From Streptomyces sp. NRRL WC-3618 (GTDB lineage Bacteria > Actinomycetota > Actinomycetes > Streptomycetales > Streptomycetaceae): 64,000 nucleotides of DNA. Each line of letters starts with the position of its first letter. Positions within the stretch are counted from its first letter, which is position 1. Of the stretch, positions 24,932 to 33,010 are shown one piece after another. Where the stretch lies: NCBI RefSeq assembly GCF_001280005.1, contig NZ_LGDW01000028.1, positions 71,659 to 135,658 of the forward strand, in the 5' to 3' direction. The notes under the pieces are model-generated. The model was not told the DNA's origin, ran no database searches, and saw only the letters and a program-made list of their open reading frames with translations. A program made the translations under genes and the position numbers.

Positions 24932-26335
24932 TCAGTCCCGCAGCCGGTCGAGCTGTCGCAGCTTGTTCGTCGCGTCCAGCGCCGCGACCTTGTAGGACTC
25001 CGCGAGCGTCGGGTAGTTGAAGACCGCGTTGACCAGATAGTCCACCGTGCCGTCGCAGCCCATCACGGACTGGCCGATGTGGATCAGCTCGGTCGCTCCC
25101 GTGCCGAAGCAGTGGACGCCGAGGAGTTTGCGGGTCTCGGGGCAGACGAGCAGTTTGAGCATGCCGTGGGAGTCGCCGATGATCTGGCCCCGGGCCAGTT
25201 CGCGGTAGCGGGAGATGCCCACCTCGAACGGGATGCTCTCCTCGGTGAGCTGGTCCTCGGTCCGGCCGATGAAGCTGATCTCGGGGATGGTGTAGATGCC
25301 GATGGGCTGGAGGTTGTGCATCCGGTCGACCGGCTCGCCGCACGCGTGGTACGCCGCCGCCCGGCCCTGCTCCATCGACGTCGCGGCGAGGGCCGGGAAG
25401 CCGATGACGTCGCCGACGGCGTAGATGTGAGGCACCTCGGTGCGGTAGTGCTCGTCGACCGTGATCCGCCCGCGCCGGTCGGCGGACAACCCGGCCTTGT
25501 TGAGGGCGAGTCCGTCGGTGAGACCCTGGCGGCCCGCCGAGTACATCACCGCGTCCGCAGGGATCTTCTTGCCGCTCTCCAGGACGGTGAGGGTGCCCCG
25601 GGAATGGCGTTCCACCGCCGCGACCGTCTCGCCGAAGCGGAAGGTGACGGCCAGGTCCCGCAGGTGGTACTTGAGCGACTCGATCACCTCGACGTCACAC
25701 ATGTCGAGCATCCCGGGGCGCCGCTCGACCACCGTGATCTTGCTGCCCAGGGCCGCGAACATCGATGCGTACTCCATGCCGATCACCCCGGCACCCACGA
25801 TGACCATGGAACGCGGCACACCTTCGAGGTTGAGCACGTTGTCGGAGTCCATGATCGTGCGTTCGTCGAACTCGACGGTGTCCGGGCGGGCGGGCCGGGT
25901 CCCGGTGGCGATGACGATGTGCTCGGCGGTCAACAGCCGTTCGTTGCCGTTGACTTCGTCGACCGCAATGGTGTGGTCGTCGACGAAGCGGCCGCTGCCG
26001 GCGAACAGGGAGACGTGGTTGCGGGACAGCTGGTTGCGGATGACATCGACCTCCCGGCTGACCACGTGCTCGGTGCGCGCGGTCAGGTCGGCGACGGTGA
26101 TGTCCTCCTTGAGGCGGTAGCTCTGGCCGTACAGATCGCGCTGGGTGAGGCCGGTGAGGTAGAGCACCGCCTCGCGCAGCGTCTTGGAGGGGATGGTGCC
26201 GGTGTGGATGGAGACCCCACCGACCATGTCGGGGCGGTCGATGACGGCGACCCGGCGGCCGAGCTTGGCTGCCGCGATGGCAGCCTTCTGGCCGCCCGGG
26301 CCGGATCCTATGACAAGCATGTCGAAGTCGGGCAC
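24932..26335 (-). CDS. sthA: soluble pyridine nucleotide transhydrogenase (Si-specific NAD(P)+ transhydrogenase)
   Basis: A 467-residue flavoprotein that moves hydride between NADPH and NAD+. FAD motif [24 protein letters not shown] motif [16 protein letters not shown] and the FAD-closing [13 protein letters not shown] are in place, and the C-terminal dimer domain has [16 protein letters not shown]. The dihydrolipoamide-dehydrogenase redox Cys pair is absent ([18 protein letters not shown]), which marks a transhydrogenase rather than Lpd. GTG 26335 gives the family-typical start ([12 protein letters not shown]); the open frame extends 17 codons upstream from a TTG without a ribosome site. Confidence 0.94.
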   Translation of the reverse strand: MPDFDMLVIGSGPGGQKAAIAAAKLGRRVAVIDRPDMVGGVSIHTGTIPSKTLREAVLYLTGLTQRDLYGQSYRLKEDITVADLTARTEHVVSREVDVIRNQLSRNHVSLFAGSGRFVDDHTIAVDEVNGNERLLTAEHIVIATGTRPARPDTVEFDERTIMDSDNVLNLEGVPRSMVIVGAGVIGMEYASMFAALGSKITVVERRPGMLDMCDVEVIESLKYHLRDLAVTFRFGETVAAVERHSRGTLTVLESGKKIPADAVMYSAGRQGLTDGLALNKAGLSADRRGRITVDEHYRTEVPHIYAVGDVIGFPALAATSMEQGRAAAYHACGEPVDRMHNLQPIGIYTIPEISFIGRTEDQLTEESIPFEVGISRYRELARGQIIGDSHGMLKLLVCPETRKLLGVHCFGTGATELIHIGQSVMGCDGTVDYLVNAVFNYPTLAESYKVAALDATNKLRQLDRLRD

Positions 26336-26419
26336 CCTCGTGAGTCTGTCAGTCCGGGGCCACTGACCGAAAGGGTGAACGGGCAACTGCTGATCTCAAC
26401 ACCGCGCCTCCGGTGCTGT

Positions 26420-26465
26420 CTTGGGCTCAGGAAGGCTGCGGACTTGGGCTCAGGAGGGCTGCGGA
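26420..26465. repeat. 23-base tandem duplication across the YhgE-like gene's stop codon
   Basis: Units at 26420-26442 and 26443-26465 are identical except for one base; each contains CTTGGGCTCAGGA and GGCTGCGGA. The second unit holds the gene's stop (TGA, read on the minus strand at 26452-26450), so the gene end has been copied downstream. Confidence 0.9.
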
Positions 26466-27760
26466 GTAAGGCGTTTGAGGCCCTTGCGGTCGTAGTAGCG
26501 GGCCATCGCGAAGCCGAAGAGCAGGGCGAGCGCGGTGCCGACCGCGATCATGATCCAGGCGCGGGTCAGCCCCGCGTCCCCGCGGGCGTCGAAGTAGAGG
26601 ATCGCGCGGGCGCCGTCCCCGAGTTGCCGCATGGGTTCGAAGACGGACAGGAAGCGGTAGAAGTCCGGCACCGCCTGGAGCGGGACCGTGGCCCCCGACG
26701 AGGGCAGGCCCAGGACGATGAACACGAACATCGACACGAGCTGCCCGATGCCGCCGAAGGCCGTGTTGATGGCCTGGACGCCGAGGCCGACCGCGAGGGT
26801 GGAGCAGTACGAGTACAGCCACAGCAGGGGCAGGTGAGCGGAGTCCATGTCGAGGATGCCGACGGTGGCGACCATGATCAGGGAGACGCTCAGGAGGGAG
26901 ATCCCGGCGGTCATGCCCATCTTCAGCAGCAGCGTCTGGGTCCGGCTGATGGGCACGGTGGGCCGGCGCGTGTGCCAGGGGCCGATCTCGTTGTCGGCGT
27001 AGCCGAGGGAGGTGTCCACCCCGTTGCTGATGACGTTGGCGCCCAGGAATCCGGCCAGCACGAGCAGCAGCGTGTAGTAGAAGGTGCTGAGGCCGAGGCC
27101 GCTGTGGGTACCGATGGGGTGGCCGACCTGCGGGGTGACCGTGACCGGGTCGGCCAGCAGCAGCTTCGTCGTGGCGTTCGCCCCCCGCACACTCGCCGTC
27201 AGCTGCTTTCCGATGGTCTGCGAGGCCTGGTGCGCGGCCTGCGTGGTGATCTGGCTGGCGAGGGAGGAACCGAGGCTGCCCTTGCCGGGGTTGGTCAGCA
27301 CCATCAGCGCCGGGCGGGCGGCGGCGTCGGTGCCGGTGAGCGCGGCGATCGAGGCGGTGAAGCCGTCGGGCACGACCAGCGCGCCGTAGAGCTTGCCCGC
27401 GTCCAGCTGGTCCTGGGCCCGGGCGAGGCTCAGTTCACGCCACTCGGCCTTGTCGCCGCCCGACGTGTCGGTGGTGATCGCCTTGGTGATCTGCGCACCC
27501 AGATTCTCCTTCTGCCCGGGCAGCGGCGCGCCCCGGTCCGCGTTGACGATGCCGATGGGCAGGTCGTGCAGATCGCGGTTGGGGCTCACGATGCCGCCCA
27601 TGTAGAGCAGCGACAGCAGCAGCGCGAGCAGCCCGGTCAGGACGGTGGGCAGCAGCCACAGCTTGGGCCGCCCCAGCAGAGCGGTCGCACGCGCCTGGCC
27701 GCCGGTGGCGGGGGAGGGTGCGGGGGACGGTGATTCGGACGGGGTGTCGTCGGTTGCCAT
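26450..27760 (-). CDS. YhgE/SNG1-like ABC-2-type membrane protein (DUF3533)
   Basis: A 436-residue membrane protein. One helix near residues 35-54 (LPTVLTGLLALLLSLLYMGG) is followed by a large extracytoplasmic domain beginning LPIGIVNADRGAPLPGQ, then five helices from about 225 to 425, the layout of YhgE/Pip, SNG1 and related ABC-2 transporter-like proteins. Characterised relatives function in drug resistance or phage/ESX-linked secretion; the role here is unknown. ATG 27760 is preceded by GGAG. It lies upstream of sthA on the same strand with 114 bases between. Confidence 0.85.
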   Translation of the reverse strand: MATDDTPSESPSPAPSPATGGQARATALLGRPKLWLLPTVLTGLLALLLSLLYMGGIVSPNRDLHDLPIGIVNADRGAPLPGQKENLGAQITKAITTDTSGGDKAEWRELSLARAQDQLDAGKLYGALVVPDGFTASIAALTGTDAAARPALMVLTNPGKGSLGSSLASQITTQAAHQASQTIGKQLTASVRGANATTKLLLADPVTVTPQVGHPIGTHSGLGLSTFYYTLLLVLAGFLGANVISNGVDTSLGYADNEIGPWHTRRPTVPISRTQTLLLKMGMTAGISLLSVSLIMVATVGILDMDSAHLPLLWLYSYCSTLAVGLGVQAINTAFGGIGQLVSMFVFIVLGLPSSGATVPLQAVPDFYRFLSVFEPMRQLGDGARAILYFDARGDAGLTRAWIMIAVGTALALLFGFAMARYYDRKGLKRLTPQPS

Positions 27761-28063
27761 GGTTCTCCGGTGGCTCTGGAGCGGTTCGGGACCGTACGGG
27801 GAGACGGTCGTCGTTTCGGCGAGGTACCGGCGAGGTGCCGACGGGTTGCCGCCTGCCGGACCAGGATCGTGCGTACGGCGGCACAGCAGGGTCAGCGACT
27901 CGCCGAGCGGGAGACTACGTCCCCGGGGTGAACACCCGGCACGGCAGGGGGCCCTGTTCGCAGGACCGGCGTCGGCCGCCGCTCACGTCCGCGGTGAGCA
28001 GCCGGAGGGAATGGTCGAACTCGGCGCCGACTGAAGCCCGTTACCCAGCGGAGGACCGCCGCC
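27761..28063. other. intergenic region upstream of the YhgE-like gene
   Basis: No gene is recognised in these 303 bases. They include three 11-base tandem units, CGGCGAGGTAC (27817), CGGCGAGGTGC (27828) and CGACGGGTTGC (27839), about 57 bases upstream of the YhgE-like start, and probably that gene's promoter. Confidence 0.6.
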
Positions 28064-29068
28064 TCACATGGCGTCGAGATAGTCCCGCAGTACCTGGGAG
28101 CGGGACGGGTGGCGCAGCTTGGACATGGTCTTGGACTCGATCTGGCGGATGCGTTCGCGTGTCACGCCGTACACCTGGCCGATCTCCTCCAGGGTTCTGG
28201 ACCGGCCGCCGGACAGGCCGTAACGCAGGGAGATGATCCCGGCCTCCCGTGGGGTCATCTCCGCGAGGATGGACCGGATGGTCTCCTGGAGCAGCAGGAA
28301 GGTGACCATGTCCATCGGGGTGACGCTGTCGCGGTCCTCGATCAGGTCGCCGAACTCGCCGTCCCCGTCCTCGCCGAGGGTGGTGTGCAGCGAGACGGGC
28401 TCCTTGGTGTAGGCGGCGAGTTCCGACAGCCGCGCCACGGGGACGCCCGCCCTCTCCGCCAGCTCCTGCGGCGAGGGCTCCGTGCCGTGGTCCTGGATCA
28501 GCTCGCGGCGGGTGCGGGCCACCCGGTTGATGACCTCGACCAGATGCACGGGGATGCGGATGGTGCGGCCCTGGTCGGCCAGCGCGCGCGAGAGCGCCTG
28601 GCGGATCCACCAGGTCGCGTACGTCGAGAACTTGAAGCCCTTCGTGTAGTCGAACTTCTCGACCGCCCGGATCAGGCCCGTGTTGCCCTCCTGGACCAGG
28701 TCCAGGAACAGCAGCCCGCGGCCCGTGTAGCGCTTGGCGACGGACACGACCAGGCGCAGGTTCGCCTCGATGAGGTGGTCCTTGGCGCGCTCCGCGTCCT
28801 CAGCGAGGAGCTCCAGCTCCCGTTGGAGCGCGGCGGCCGCGGGCGGCTCATTTACCAGCTTGTACTGCGCGTACACCCCGGCCTCGATCCGTTTGGCGAG
28901 GTCGACCTCCTGCTCGGCGCTGAGGAGGCGGACGCGGGAGATCAGCCGGAGGTAGTCCCGCACCTGGTCGACCGAACCGCCCCCGGTGGCGAGCCGGGGG
29001 AGGGGAGCGTCGCTCTCGTCCTCGGCGGCCGGGTCGAACACGTCGGTCACCTCGGTGTCGGCCGCCAT
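28064..29068 (-). CDS. RNA polymerase sigma-70 family factor, Hrd-type (group 2)
   Basis: A 334-residue sigma factor resembling the non-essential HrdA/C/D paralogues of the principal sigma HrdB. Region 1.2 ([30 protein letters not shown], about 33-58), region 2 ([34 protein letters not shown]), region 3 ([17 protein letters not shown]) and region 4 with helix-turn-helix ([20 protein letters not shown]) are all complete; the long HrdB N-terminal extension is missing. ATG 29068 follows GAGAGGAAG. The almost unaltered -10 and -35 contacting regions suggest HrdB-like promoter choice. It may be growth-phase or stress controlled. Confidence 0.93.
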   Translation of the reverse strand: MAADTEVTDVFDPAAEDESDAPLPRLATGGGSVDQVRDYLRLISRVRLLSAEQEVDLAKRIEAGVYAQYKLVNEPPAAAALQRELELLAEDAERAKDHLIEANLRLVVSVAKRYTGRGLLFLDLVQEGNTGLIRAVEKFDYTKGFKFSTYATWWIRQALSRALADQGRTIRIPVHLVEVINRVARTRRELIQDHGTEPSPQELAERAGVPVARLSELAAYTKEPVSLHTTLGEDGDGEFGDLIEDRDSVTPMDMVTFLLLQETIRSILAEMTPREAGIISLRYGLSGGRSRTLEEIGQVYGVTRERIRQIESKTMSKLRHPSRSQVLRDYLDAM

Positions 29069-29177
29069 CGTGCTCACTTCCTCTCCAGGAGTGCACGCGG
29101 GAACGTCCCGTAGGGGAACGCGCCTGGACCGCCCCGTGTTCCGCAGTGCCCCGGGCAATCACCCGGCCGCCACAGCG

Positions 29178-29191
29178 TCAGCAGTCAGCAG
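29178..29191. repeat. 7-base tandem duplication containing a stop codon
   Basis: TCAGCAG occurs twice in tandem (29178-29184, 29185-29191); read on the minus strand it is CTGCTGA repeated, and the upstream copy's TGA is the stop of the gene at 29185. Confidence 0.8.
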
Positions 29192-29577
29192 TCCCGGAAC
29201 TCCGGCGACTGGTTGAGGACCTGCGAGCGCGGCGAGGTGAAACGGGCGTAGGTCGCGCCGCTACGCGCGCCGGGGTGGAAGGCGGCGACCCGGTGGCAGT
29301 TCTGGAAGGCGAGCGCGATACCGAAGTGCCGCTCCAGGCTCCCCCGGATCGCGTCACTGGCGAGCGCCCGCAGCAGCTGACCGCGCTCCTGCTCCGAGGG
29401 CGGCGGGGTCTGGTTGTCGGCGAACTCGGCGGTTCCGCCCTGGAGTTCGGCGGCGAGATCGGAGATGAGGCGGTAGGCATAGGGGAGCGAGGTGCGGACG
29501 GTTTCGACGAAGGCGTCCTCAGGGATGTCACCCTGCTCGGCTTCGGCGAGGAGCTGGGGGGAGACGTCGAGCGACAT
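29185..29577 (-). CDS. conserved actinobacterial protein of the SCO5389 family, unknown function
   Basis: A 130-residue cytosolic protein. The blocks VRTSLPYAYRLISDLAAEL, FADNQTPPPSEQERGQLLR, LASDAIRGSLERHFG and FQNCHRVAAF match, from memory, a conserved Streptomyces family annotated after SCO5389; no function is known to me. The last residues LNQSPEFRDC are also family-typical. It sits 108 bases before the sigma factor gene on the same strand; the decamer repeats upstream may affect its expression. Confidence 0.8.
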   Translation of the reverse strand: MSLDVSPQLLAEAEQGDIPEDAFVETVRTSLPYAYRLISDLAAELQGGTAEFADNQTPPPSEQERGQLLRALASDAIRGSLERHFGIALAFQNCHRVAAFHPGARSGATYARFTSPRSQVLNQSPEFRDC

Positions 29578-29600
29578 GAAGGGGTGTCCTGTTCTCTGGT

Positions 29601-29654
29601 TCTCGTGCGGTCTCGCGCGGTCTCGTGCGGGAGGTCTCTTGCGGTCTCTTGCGT
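29601..29654. repeat. decamer repeats upstream of the SCO5389-family gene
   Basis: TCTCGTGCGG, TCTCGCGCGG and TCTCGTGCGG run without gaps from 29601 to 29630; after GAGG come TCTCTTGCGG (29635) and TCTCTTGCGT (29645). The array lies 24 bases upstream of the gene's ATG (29577), where promoter or leader sequence is expected. Confidence 0.85.
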
Positions 29655-29707
29655 GTTGTTCAGGGGAGATGCGTGTGGTGCATGAGAGGCGTGGTGTTCA
29701 GGTGAGA
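29651..29707. repeat. 19-base repeats over the 3' end of the CooC-like ATPase gene
   Basis: GCGTGTTGTTCAGGGGAGA (29651-29669) and GCGTGGTGTTCAGGTGAGA (29689-29707) match at 17 of 19 bases; a more diverged copy starts at 29671. The right-hand copy holds the stop codon of the ATPase gene (29700-29698). Confidence 0.8.
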
Positions 29708-30648
29708 GCGGAGGGCCCGTGCGTGAACTCGGGGTCCACCTGCTCGGCGAGGTCCAGGCCCGTCGCCCGGTCCGCCCACGCCCGGGCGTTGCGCAGATGG
29801 AACTCGACGGCGTGCCGCTGGAAGGTGGCCCAGTCCTTGGGCCGGGCGTCCACCGCGTCCCGGAGCAGGTTCAGGGCATGCAGGTTCTGCGCCTCCAACT
29901 CGCCCTGTTCGCGGCCCTGTTCGGCGGCGCGCACCCAACTGGACTGGACGAGGTGGGTGAGCAGGTCGTCGCCGGTCTCCTCCTTGAGGAAGAGCAGGTC
30001 GTCCTCGCCGGTGACCTTGTTGCCGATCACCGCGAGCGGAATCCCGAACTCGCGGGCGTGGTCGCGGTACTGGCGGTAGACGGAGACGCCCTTACGGGTC
30101 GGTTCGGCGACCAGGAACGTCATGTCGAACCGGGTGAACAGTCCGGAGGCGAACGCGTCCGCGCCGGCGGTCATGTCGACGACGACGTACTCGCCGCGGC
30201 CGTCGACGAGATGGTTGAGGTAGAGCTCCACCGCGCCCAGCTTGGAGTGGTAGCAGGCCACGCCCAGGTCGCTCTCCTCGAAGGCGCCGGTCGCCATCAG
30301 CGGTACGCCGCCCACGCGTTGGACGTGCCGCTGGTGGAGCTCGTCGTCGCCGAGCGGGCGCAGCAGCCGTGATCCCCGGCCGGCCGGGGTCGTCTTGACC
30401 ATGGCCTCGCGCGACTCGATACGCGGGTTGGTGCCGCGCAGGAAGTCCTTGATGTCACCCAGGTGGGCGCTGAGTGGCGGCGCGGCGAAGGCCTCGCCGC
30501 CGACCGGATCGAGGGCCTGGGCCAGGTGCTGGTTGATGTCGCCGTCGATGGCGAGGACGGGCGCGCCGGAACGTGCGAGATGGCGGGAGAACAGGGCGGA
30601 CAGCGTGGTCTTGCCGCTGCCGCCCTTGCCGACGAACGCGACGCGCAT
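29698..30648 (-). CDS. CooC/ParA-like P-loop ATPase (SIMIBI class)
   Basis: A 316-residue cytosolic ATPase with a deviant Walker A motif, FVGKGGSGKTTLSALF (residues 4-19), the switch segment IDGDINQHLAQAL and the Walker B-like VVVDMTAGADAF, followed by LVAEPTRKGVSVYRQY and VIGNKVTG. This matches the CooC/MinD family; CooC inserts nickel into CO dehydrogenase. The long C-terminal alpha-helical part (about 220-310) is unusual. ATG 30648 gives the standard two-residue lead to the first strand. A Zur/Fur-like palindrome 50 bases upstream supports a metal-linked role, which remains inference. Confidence 0.85.
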   Translation of the reverse strand: MRVAFVGKGGSGKTTLSALFSRHLARSGAPVLAIDGDINQHLAQALDPVGGEAFAAPPLSAHLGDIKDFLRGTNPRIESREAMVKTTPAGRGSRLLRPLGDDELHQRHVQRVGGVPLMATGAFEESDLGVACYHSKLGAVELYLNHLVDGRGEYVVVDMTAGADAFASGLFTRFDMTFLVAEPTRKGVSVYRQYRDHAREFGIPLAVIGNKVTGEDDLLFLKEETGDDLLTHLVQSSWVRAAEQGREQGELEAQNLHALNLLRDAVDARPKDWATFQRHAVEFHLRNARAWADRATGLDLAEQVDPEFTHGPSALT

Positions 30649-30697
30649 TACCGGGCCGCTTCTCGTTCTGCGGCAGCCGGCTTCCCGGCAGCTGTTT

Positions 30698-30712
30698 TGA
30701 AAATGAATGTCA
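30698..30712. promoter_or_regulatory. Zur/Fur-family-like box upstream of CooC-like gene
   Basis: TGAAAATGAATGTCA reads as two seven-base half-sites (TGAAAAT and, inverted, TGACATT) around one base, the 7-1-7 form of Fur-family operators and close to Streptomyces Zur boxes as I remember them. A related site is at 31410. Confidence 0.5.
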
Positions 30713-30798
30713 TGTGGCAAGTTTTTATGCGGCACCCGGGGTGCTGTCAAATCGCCTCGCCGCCAACTGGGCAGCGGTGGCGTGCAGTTGGCGAGCGT

Positions 30799-30832
30799 TT
30801 GTTCGATCAACCTAAATGCATATGATGTGCAG
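30799..30832 (+). promoter_or_regulatory. promoter of the leaderless GNAT gene
   Basis: TTGTTC (30799-30804), a 16-base spacer and TATGAT (30821-30826) form a near-consensus sigma-70 promoter. The predicted start site is about 30833, the first base of the GTG that begins the acetyltransferase frame. Confidence 0.6.
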
Positions 30833-31369
30833 GTGCATGATTACTGCATCAGGACGGCAACGCCCGACGACCTCGACGGCGCGCGAGCCGTCATGCTCGA
30901 CACCGTGTACCGCGATTTCGGCACGGGTTACGTGCCCCGCTGGCACGGCGACATCATCGACCCGGTGTCCGCCTACCTCGCGCCCGCCCGCCACACCCTC
31001 CTGGTGGCGGTCGACGAGCGCGACGCGAGCGTCGTGGCCACCGCCGCCCTCGACTCGCGCGGCCCCCTCCATCCGCCGAACCCGCGCCAGGTCGCCGAGT
31101 GCTATCCCTCGGGCGCCACCGCCCAGTTGCGCCGGGTGTACGTCCGTCAGGAGCACCGCAGGCGCGGTCTGGCCCGGCGGCTCGTGAGCGAACTGCTGGC
31201 CTTCGCCGCGGCCGACGGCGGCTATCGCGCCGTGTATCTGCACACGGATCCGGCGGTGGCCGGCGCCGAGGGGTTCTGGCGGTCGCTGGGCAAGGTCGTG
31301 CACGACGAACGTGGGGGTGCGGGCGGCGGGCAGAGCGTCCTGCATTTCGAGGTTCCGCTGACCCGGTGA
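30833..31369 (+). CDS. GNAT-family N-acetyltransferase
   Basis: A 178-residue acetyltransferase. Strand/helix blocks of the GNAT fold are visible: IRTATPDDLDGAR at the start, the acetyl-CoA pyrophosphate-binding loop RRVYVRQEHRRRGLARRLV (about 103-121) and the C-terminal VYLHTDP...AEGFWRSLG. The substrate is unknown. GTG 30833 is favoured because a good promoter places the transcript start at this base and no ribosome site exists; GTG 30827 is an alternative. It is divergent from the CooC-like ATPase gene. Two 11-base tandem units span its stop codon. Confidence 0.85.
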   Translation: MHDYCIRTATPDDLDGARAVMLDTVYRDFGTGYVPRWHGDIIDPVSAYLAPARHTLLVAVDERDASVVATAALDSRGPLHPPNPRQVAECYPSGATAQLRRVYVRQEHRRRGLARRLVSELLAFAAADGGYRAVYLHTDPAVAGAEGFWRSLGKVVHDERGGAGGGQSVLHFEVPLTR

Positions 31370-31387
31370 TCGTCGGGTGATCGTCGG
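31366..31387. repeat. 11-base tandem duplication over the GNAT stop codon
   Basis: GGTGATCGTCG occurs at 31366-31376 and again at 31377-31387; the first copy contains the stop TGA (31367-31369). Confidence 0.9.
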
Positions 31388-31409
31388 GTGGCTGACCCGG
31401 GCTGGCTAT

Positions 31410-31424
31410 TGGAAATGATTATCA
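31410..31424 (+). promoter_or_regulatory. Zur/Fur-family-like box upstream of the binding-lipoprotein gene
   Basis: TGGAAATGATTATCA is a 7-1-7 imperfect palindrome (TGGAAAT and, inverted, TGATAAT) in an A+T-rich promoter region about 80 bases before the lipoprotein ATG. It resembles the site at 30698. Confidence 0.55.
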
Positions 31425-31504
31425 GATACTCTCCGATTTCTGTGCGGGCCTTGTCCGCGCCATCCCACCCCACCCACCCCACCCTTCTTACGGAACTGAG
31501 GACC

Positions 31505-33007
31505 ATGCGCACCCCCCGCCGTCGCCGACTGCTCGTCGGACTGCTGATATCCCCGCTGCTCACCGGCTGTTTCGCGGCCGGCGGCGCCGACAGCGACTCG
31601 TCCTCGAACGCCGGATCCGGCTCCCGGCTGCGCGTCGCGCTCGCCTTCCCGCCCACCGAGAACTTCTCCCCGTACGGCGCCGACGCCACCCTTCTCAGCC
31701 GCCTCGGCGTCACCGAGGGCCTCACCGCCCTGGACGCCAACGGCTCCCCGGCCCCCGCGCTCGCCGAGTCCTGGACCCGCGAAGACGACCGCACCTGGCT
31801 GTTCACGCTGCGCGAGGCCACCTTCCAGGACGGCACCGACGTCACCGCGGCCACCGTCGCCGCCGCCCTCACCCACGCCACCCGGGCCGAGCCCCAACCC
31901 GCCGCCCTCACCGGCGTCACCCTCACCGCGAAGGTCGCCGGCGACGGACGGATATCCGTCACCACCGCCGCGCCCGACCCCGTGCTTCCCCTGCGCATGT
32001 CCAGCCCCGCCCTCGCCGTGCTCGCGCCGAAGGCGTTCACGAAGAAAGGCGCCGTCGACCCGGTCGGCACCGCCACCGGACCCTTCGAGCTGACGAAGAC
32101 CACCGGCACCACCGCGGCCACCCTCGACCGCTTCGACGACTACTGGGGCGGACGCGCCCAGGCCGCCGGTGTCGACGCCCGGTTCATCGCCGACGGCACC
32201 GCCCGTGCCAACGCCCTGCGCAGCGGCCAGGTCGACATCGCGGAGTCGATCCCCGTCGCCCAGGCCGCCTCCCTCGACAAGGCGACCCGCCGCGAGACCG
32301 CCACGGCCCGCACCGCCTTCCTGCACCTCAACACCAAGGCCGGCGCCTTCAAGGACGCGAAGCTGCGGGCGGCCGCCCGCGCCGCCGTGGCCACCGGCGC
32401 ACTCGCCGACGGTGTCTACGAAGGCCACGCCGACGCCGGGAAGGGCATCTACGGCCCCGCGTTGAGCTGGGCCGAGGGCAAGCGCGTCCAGCCTGTCGGC
32501 CGCGCGAAGGCGGCGGCGCCCGACGACACCTCCATCACCCTCGCCACGTACGACAACCGGCCCGAACTCCCGGAAGCCGCACAGGTGTTGAAGCAGCAGC
32601 TGGAGAAGGCCGGTTTCAAGGTGACACTGGAGGTGCGGGAGTACTCGCGCCTCGAACGCGACCTGTTCGCCGGGAAGTTCGACGCAGCCGTCGCCGCCCG
32701 CAACACCATGCTCGACACCGGGGACCCTGTCTCCGTCCTCGCGAGCGACTACACCTGCGACGGCGGCAACAACCTCTCCCTGCTCTGCGACAAGAAGGTC
32801 GACCAGGCCGTCGCCAAGGCCGAGGGCATCGAGGACACCGCCGAGCGACAGGACGCGGCCATGGCGGCCGAGGCCCTCATCCTCGGCTCAGACGCCGTCG
32901 TCCCGCTGGTCCACCAGCGGATCATCACCGGCGTCGACGCCGGCGTACAGGGTGTGCTCCTCGATCCGTACGAGCGCACGCTGGTCGGTACCGGAACGCG
33001 GCGCTGA
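31505..33007 (+). CDS. ABC transporter substrate-binding lipoprotein, nickel/oligopeptide family
   Basis: A 500-residue SBP_bac_5 protein. The signal peptide is Arg-rich (RTPRRRRLLVGLL) and ends in lipobox LLTGC with Cys22. Family blocks include VTEGLTALDANGSPAPALAE, WLFTLREATFQDGTDVTA and DDYWGG. It would deliver a peptide, nickel complex or metallophore to the fused permease encoded four bases downstream. A Fur-family-like box upstream favours a metal-related ligand, but this is inference. ATG 31505 is preceded by GAGG and an A+T-rich leader. Confidence 0.92.
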   Translation: MRTPRRRRLLVGLLISPLLTGCFAAGGADSDSSSNAGSGSRLRVALAFPPTENFSPYGADATLLSRLGVTEGLTALDANGSPAPALAESWTREDDRTWLFTLREATFQDGTDVTAATVAAALTHATRAEPQPAALTGVTLTAKVAGDGRISVTTAAPDPVLPLRMSSPALAVLAPKAFTKKGAVDPVGTATGPFELTKTTGTTAATLDRFDDYWGGRAQAAGVDARFIADGTARANALRSGQVDIAESIPVAQAASLDKATRRETATARTAFLHLNTKAGAFKDAKLRAAARAAVATGALADGVYEGHADAGKGIYGPALSWAEGKRVQPVGRAKAAAPDDTSITLATYDNRPELPEAAQVLKQQLEKAGFKVTLEVREYSRLERDLFAGKFDAAVAARNTMLDTGDPVSVLASDYTCDGGNNLSLLCDKKVDQAVAKAEGIEDTAERQDAAMAAEALILGSDAVVPLVHQRIITGVDAGVQGVLLDPYERTLVGTGTRR

Positions 33008-33010
33008 CCC

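Noticed and set aside
24758..27733. 991-codon open frame on the plus strand
   Set aside because: It runs antisense through sthA and the YhgE-like gene; those show clear protein motifs, while the long frame is a by-product of high G+C and covers the tRNA end.
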